The position numbers and the translations under genes were made by a program. From Oscillospiraceae bacterium (GTDB lineage Bacteria; Bacillota; Clostridia; Saccharofermentanales; Saccharofermentanaceae): a DNA stretch of 15,974 nt. This document shows positions 13,443-15,974 of the stretch, one piece after another (positions within the stretch are counted from its first letter, which is position 1; each line of letters begins with the position of its first letter). The stretch spans positions 1 to 15,974 of the forward strand of contig CADCQX010000113.1 in NCBI GenBank assembly GCA_902803695.1. The letters run 5' to 3'. A model generated the notes under the pieces. It searched no databases. It had not been told where the DNA came from and saw only the letters and a list, made by a program, of their open reading frames with translations.

Positions 13443-14879
13443 TTAGTTCATTTCCTCACTTATTGTCCTGGCGAGCTTCTGGAAGCCGAACGCATTGGAC
13501 GCTTTGAAGAGGATCGTATCCCCATCAGTTATATATTCTCTCAAACTTTTCTCCAAATCGGAAATATTATCGAAAACTTCATAGCAGGAATCTTTATCTT
13601 CACTCAAAAGACCGCTGATGAAATCATCTTTATTGTCACCCATAAGGAAGATCTTATCGAAGTTATAGGAACCTGCGCTCTTGCCTACTTTCTCGTGAAG
13701 CATCGGAGCATAATCACCGAGTTCGAGCATGCCGCCCAATACAGCGATCTTTCTACCCTTACCGATGATATCCAGGTTCGAGAAAGAAAGTTCCATCGAT
13801 TCAGGTGCAGCATTATATGCATCATCGATAACGGTGATCTTCTCTCCTTCAAGAACAGCTCCTCTCCCTGCCATCGGCTCATAAGAAAAGATACCTTCCT
13901 TAACTTTTTCGAAATCCGCATTCAATGCAGCTGCGCAGATAAATGCAAACGTAGCATTTCTTACGTGATGAACGCCCGGAGCATTAACGACTACATCCTT
14001 AACGATCTGTGTAGTCTTCGAGGTCCTGACATCGATATCAAAGCTTGTCTTTGAAGGACTGATAGCAATATTCTCTGCTTTTACGCAGATACCGAAATTG
14101 TTCGGAGATACATCCCTCGTGATATTGGATGATGCAATGAGATTAGCGATAGTAATATTCTCGAGAGCATAATCTGTAAGGAATCTGTCGTCACCGTTAA
14201 GTGCGAGAACTCCGCCTGCAACGAGTCCCTCCGTTATCTCGAACTTCGCGAGAAGGATCTCCTTTTGTGATCCGAGACGCTCGATATGTGAGAAACCGAC
14301 ATTGGTTATAACAGCGATATCAGGACAAGCGATGGAAGTAAGATATGATATCTCGCCTCTAAGTCTCATACCCATCTCGAGGACCAAAACTTCCGTATCG
14401 ATAGGTGCAGACAATATGGTCATCGGAAGACCGATATCGTTATTGAGATTTGCCTTTGTGGAATATACCTTAAACGAAGTATCAAGACCTGCGGCGATCA
14501 TCTCTCTGGTGGATGTCTTTCCGACAGAACCCGTAACCGCGATTACCTTTGCACCGATCTTGAATCTGTAGTGTCTCGCGAGAAGTCCCAGAGCAACTCT
14601 GGTATCATCTACGAGAACCGCAAGGCACTTTGTAGGAAGGTAGCTTATGTCACTTACGAGAAGAAGTGACGCACCCTTCTCGAGAGCCATGGAACAGAAT
14701 GAATGGCCGTCGAAATTCTCACCGACCAAAGCCACATACATCTGTCCCGGTTCAATAGTTCTGGTATCTTTTGAAACACCTGTAACGTATACAGGTTCGT
14801 TCATCTTACAATCGGATCCTATAATAAGCTTTCCGTCAACTGCGGAGATTATCTCCTCAAGCGAAAACATCTGATTCAC
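13443..14879 (-). CDS. murF: UDP-N-acetylmuramoyl-tripeptide--D-alanyl-D-alanine ligase MurF
   Basis: MurF adds D-Ala-D-Ala to UDP-MurNAc-tripeptide, the last cytosolic step of the precursor. The protein has 478 residues (usual about 450-480). The N-terminal domain includes DTRTIEPGQMYVALVGENFDGHSF at about 38-61 (uridine nucleotide binding). The ATP loop is TGSVGKTST at 116-124 with Lys121. Further Mur ligase blocks are TKANLNNDIGLP (141-152), EMGM...GEISYLT, and ITNVGFSHIERLGS (191-204). The C-terminal half has DDAYNAAPESMELSF and LGGMLELGDYA. The GTG start at 14879 forms a GTGA overlap with the murE stop. GGAGGAG lies 5 nt upstream, which favours it over the ATG three codons on. The next gene is ftsW, with no mraY or murD between. 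Confidence 0.97.
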   Translation of the reverse strand: MNQMFSLEEIISAVDGKLIIGSDCKMNEPVYVTGVSKDTRTIEPGQMYVALVGENFDGHSFCSMALEKGASLLLVSDISYLPTKCLAVLVDDTRVALGLLARHYRFKIGAKVIAVTGSVGKTSTREMIAAGLDTSFKVYSTKANLNNDIGLPMTILSAPIDTEVLVLEMGMRLRGEISYLTSIACPDIAVITNVGFSHIERLGSQKEILLAKFEITEGLVAGGVLALNGDDRFLTDYALENITIANLIASSNITRDVSPNNFGICVKAENIAISPSKTSFDIDVRTSKTTQIVKDVVVNAPGVHHVRNATFAFICAAALNADFEKVKEGIFSYEPMAGRGAVLEGEKITVIDDAYNAAPESMELSFSNLDIIGKGRKIAVLGGMLELGDYAPMLHEKVGKSAGSYNFDKIFLMGDNKDDFISGLLSEDKDSCYEVFDNISDLEKSLREYITDGDTILFKASNAFGFQKLARTISEEMN

Positions 14880-15974
14880 AAGTTCTCCTCCATTACGGCA
14901 ACGGCTTCCGAAGCAACTACCGCATCTTCAAAATATTCTCTGCGGCCGTCTTCGAATTCCTGATAGTCTTCGTGGCCTTTGCCCGCGATGATCACAAAAT
15001 CACCTTTCTGCGCCATCTTAAGCGCCTTGGCGATCGCTGTTCTCCTGTCGGGCTCAATCTCGAACTCGCCTTCTGTTTTCTTCATTCCCACAACGATATC
15101 GTTGATGATATCCATCGGTTCTTCATTTCTCGGATTGTCGGAAGTGATGATGGTATAGTCGGCGAAATTACCTGATACCTCACCCATCTCAAAACGTCTT
15201 ACCTTGCTCCTGTTTCCTCCGCAACCGAAGAGTGATATGAGTCTTCCCTTGCAGTATGGTCTTACGGACTTAAGAACACTTTCAAGACTTGCAGCATTAT
15301 GAGCATAATCAACAAGAACAGAGATGCCCATATTGTTCTTAACAGGCTGCATTCTTCCCGGAACCTTTACCTCTGCCAGCGCACTCTTAACCACATCAAA
15401 ATCGATCTTAAGAACACCTGCCACGCAGATAGCGCAAAGTGCATTATAGACGTTGAATTCACCCGGGATCGATACGAAGACTTCACCCTCATACCAAGGG
15501 CTCTGAAGTTCGAATCTGGTTCCTACGACTCCGTTTCTCATTGTGATCTCAATGCCTGTCGCATAGCAGTCACTCTTATCCGTAAGTCCGTAGGTATATG
15601 TGGTGCATCTCTTTGATGCATAATCGAAAACTCTTCCCGCCTCATTGCAGTCGCTGTTTACGACAGCGATCCTGGAGTTGTCAAAGAGTTTGAGTTTGCT
15701 CTGAAAATAATCTTCGAGATCAGGATGGTCCTCAGGACCGATATGATCTTCGAAAAAGTTGGTAAAACATCCCACGTCAAATCTTAAGCCGAATACTCTG
15801 TTGAACTTAAGTCCGTGAGAGGAAACTTCCATAACGCAGCTGTCTGTCTTTTTTACAGCCATCTCGTTAAGGATCCTGTAGATATCAAGCGATTCAGGAG
15901 TAGTCCTGCATGTTGCCTTCTTTTCGCCGTTGACGATATTACAGACTGTGCCGATAAGGCCTGCTTTCTGCTCG
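14876..15974 (-). CDS. murE: UDP-MurNAc-L-Ala-D-Glu:meso-diaminopimelate ligase MurE, 5' end outside window
   Basis: MurE adds the third residue of the peptidoglycan stem peptide. The frame is open from 15973 to the right edge. The Met at 15862 is internal: residues just before it (QKAGLIGTV, then TTPESLDIYRILNEM) are standard MurE sequence. About 365 residues are present, and the N-terminal uridine domain plus the ATP loop (about 110-120 residues) lie outside. Visible motifs are VMEVSSHGL, FTNFFEDHIGPE, DYFQSKLKLFD (the Lys that is carbamylated in the family), VDYAHNAASLE, FGCGGNRSKVRR, and TSDNPRNEEPMDII. DNPR is the meso-diaminopimelate specificity motif; lysine-adding enzymes differ there. 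This implies a DAP-type cell wall. murF overlaps its stop by 4 nt. Confidence 0.96.
   Translation of the reverse strand, partial: EQKAGLIGTVCNIVNGEKKATCRTTPESLDIYRILNEMAVKKTDSCVMEVSSHGLKFNRVFGLRFDVGCFTNFFEDHIGPEDHPDLEDYFQSKLKLFDNSRIAVVNSDCNEAGRVFDYASKRCTTYTYGLTDKSDCYATGIEITMRNGVVGTRFELQSPWYEGEVFVSIPGEFNVYNALCAICVAGVLKIDFDVVKSALAEVKVPGRMQPVKNNMGISVLVDYAHNAASLESVLKSVRPYCKGRLISLFGCGGNRSKVRRFEMGEVSGNFADYTIITSDNPRNEEPMDIINDIVVGMKKTEGEFEIEPDRRTAIAKALKMAQKGDFVIIAGKGHEDYQEFEDGRREYFEDAVVASEAVAVMEENL
14885..14891 (-). promoter_or_regulatory. Ribosome binding site fixing the GTG start of murF
   Basis: GGAGGAG on the minus strand lies 5 nt before the GTG at 14879-14877 (7 nt counted from its GGAGG). The alternative ATG at 14870 would be about 16 nt from GGAGG, too far. 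The site lies within the murE 3' end. Confidence 0.75.

Noticed and set aside
15860..15862. ATG as the start of murE
   Set aside because: The frame stays open upstream to the window edge and encodes conserved MurE sequence (LIGTV, TTPESLD), so this Met is internal.
1..15974. A novel defence, mobile or biosynthetic system
   Set aside because: Every long stretch is accounted for by recognisable core genes, with no phage, transposase, toxin, nuclease-helicase defence set or array. The unusual features are variations within core genes and their regulation.

Overview
All fifteen protein genes lie on the minus strand, so they are read from the right end of the window to the left. The sequence looks like chromosomal core DNA of a low-to-moderate-GC anaerobic Firmicute of the class Clostridia. 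Evidence: the murE-murF-ftsW-murG-divIB-ftsZ order, a Firmicute-style DivIB, NrdR close behind ftsZ, an rsmD-coaD pair followed by a coiled-coil gene, and strong GGAGG-type ribosome binding sites. MurE carries the DNPR motif of enzymes that add meso-diaminopimelate. No genus can be named from this sequence alone. I see no tRNA, rRNA, CRISPR array, insertion sequence, phage gene or defence system.

Region 1 (about 15974 to 9530) is a compact division and cell-wall cluster: murE (5' end outside the window), murF, ftsW, murG and divIB/ftsQ. Every junction is tight: GTGA overlap for murE/murF, abutting for murF/ftsW, TGATG overlap for ftsW/murG, ATGA overlap for murG/divIB. mraY and murD, which usually sit between murF and ftsW, are absent, as is murC. 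FtsW and DivIB both carry long, highly charged cytoplasmic N-terminal tails.

Region 2 (9529 to 9369) is the only substantial regulatory gap. It holds a good sigma-A promoter (TTGAAG-17-TACAAT), a possible second extended -10 promoter, and two NrdR-box-like sequences exactly 31 bp apart overlapping these promoters. ftsZ follows. No terminator is visible behind divIB, so upstream transcripts may also run into ftsZ.

Region 3 (9368 to 780) is a probable nine-gene transcription unit: ftsZ, nrdR, an OmpR-type response regulator, its histidine kinase, nth, recG, rsmD, coaD and a DivIVA-like coiled-coil protein. Gaps are 20 nt or less, or the genes overlap, and the unit ends in a strong intrinsic terminator (811 to 780). 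It joins division, dNTP-supply control, signalling, DNA repair, rRNA methylation and coenzyme A synthesis. The spoIIGA-sigE-sigG cassette commonly found behind ftsZ in spore formers is missing here.

Region 4 (739 to 1) is a separate unit: an extended -10 promoter and a Cof-type HAD phosphatase whose 3' end lies outside the window.

The window is mostly ordinary core genome. The points most worth a second look are the NrdR-box-like pair in the ftsZ promoter, the duplicated PxFxFGxD motif that replaces the usual FtsZ C-terminal peptide, the absence of sporulation and mur genes from their usual places, and the long charged tails on FtsW and DivIB.
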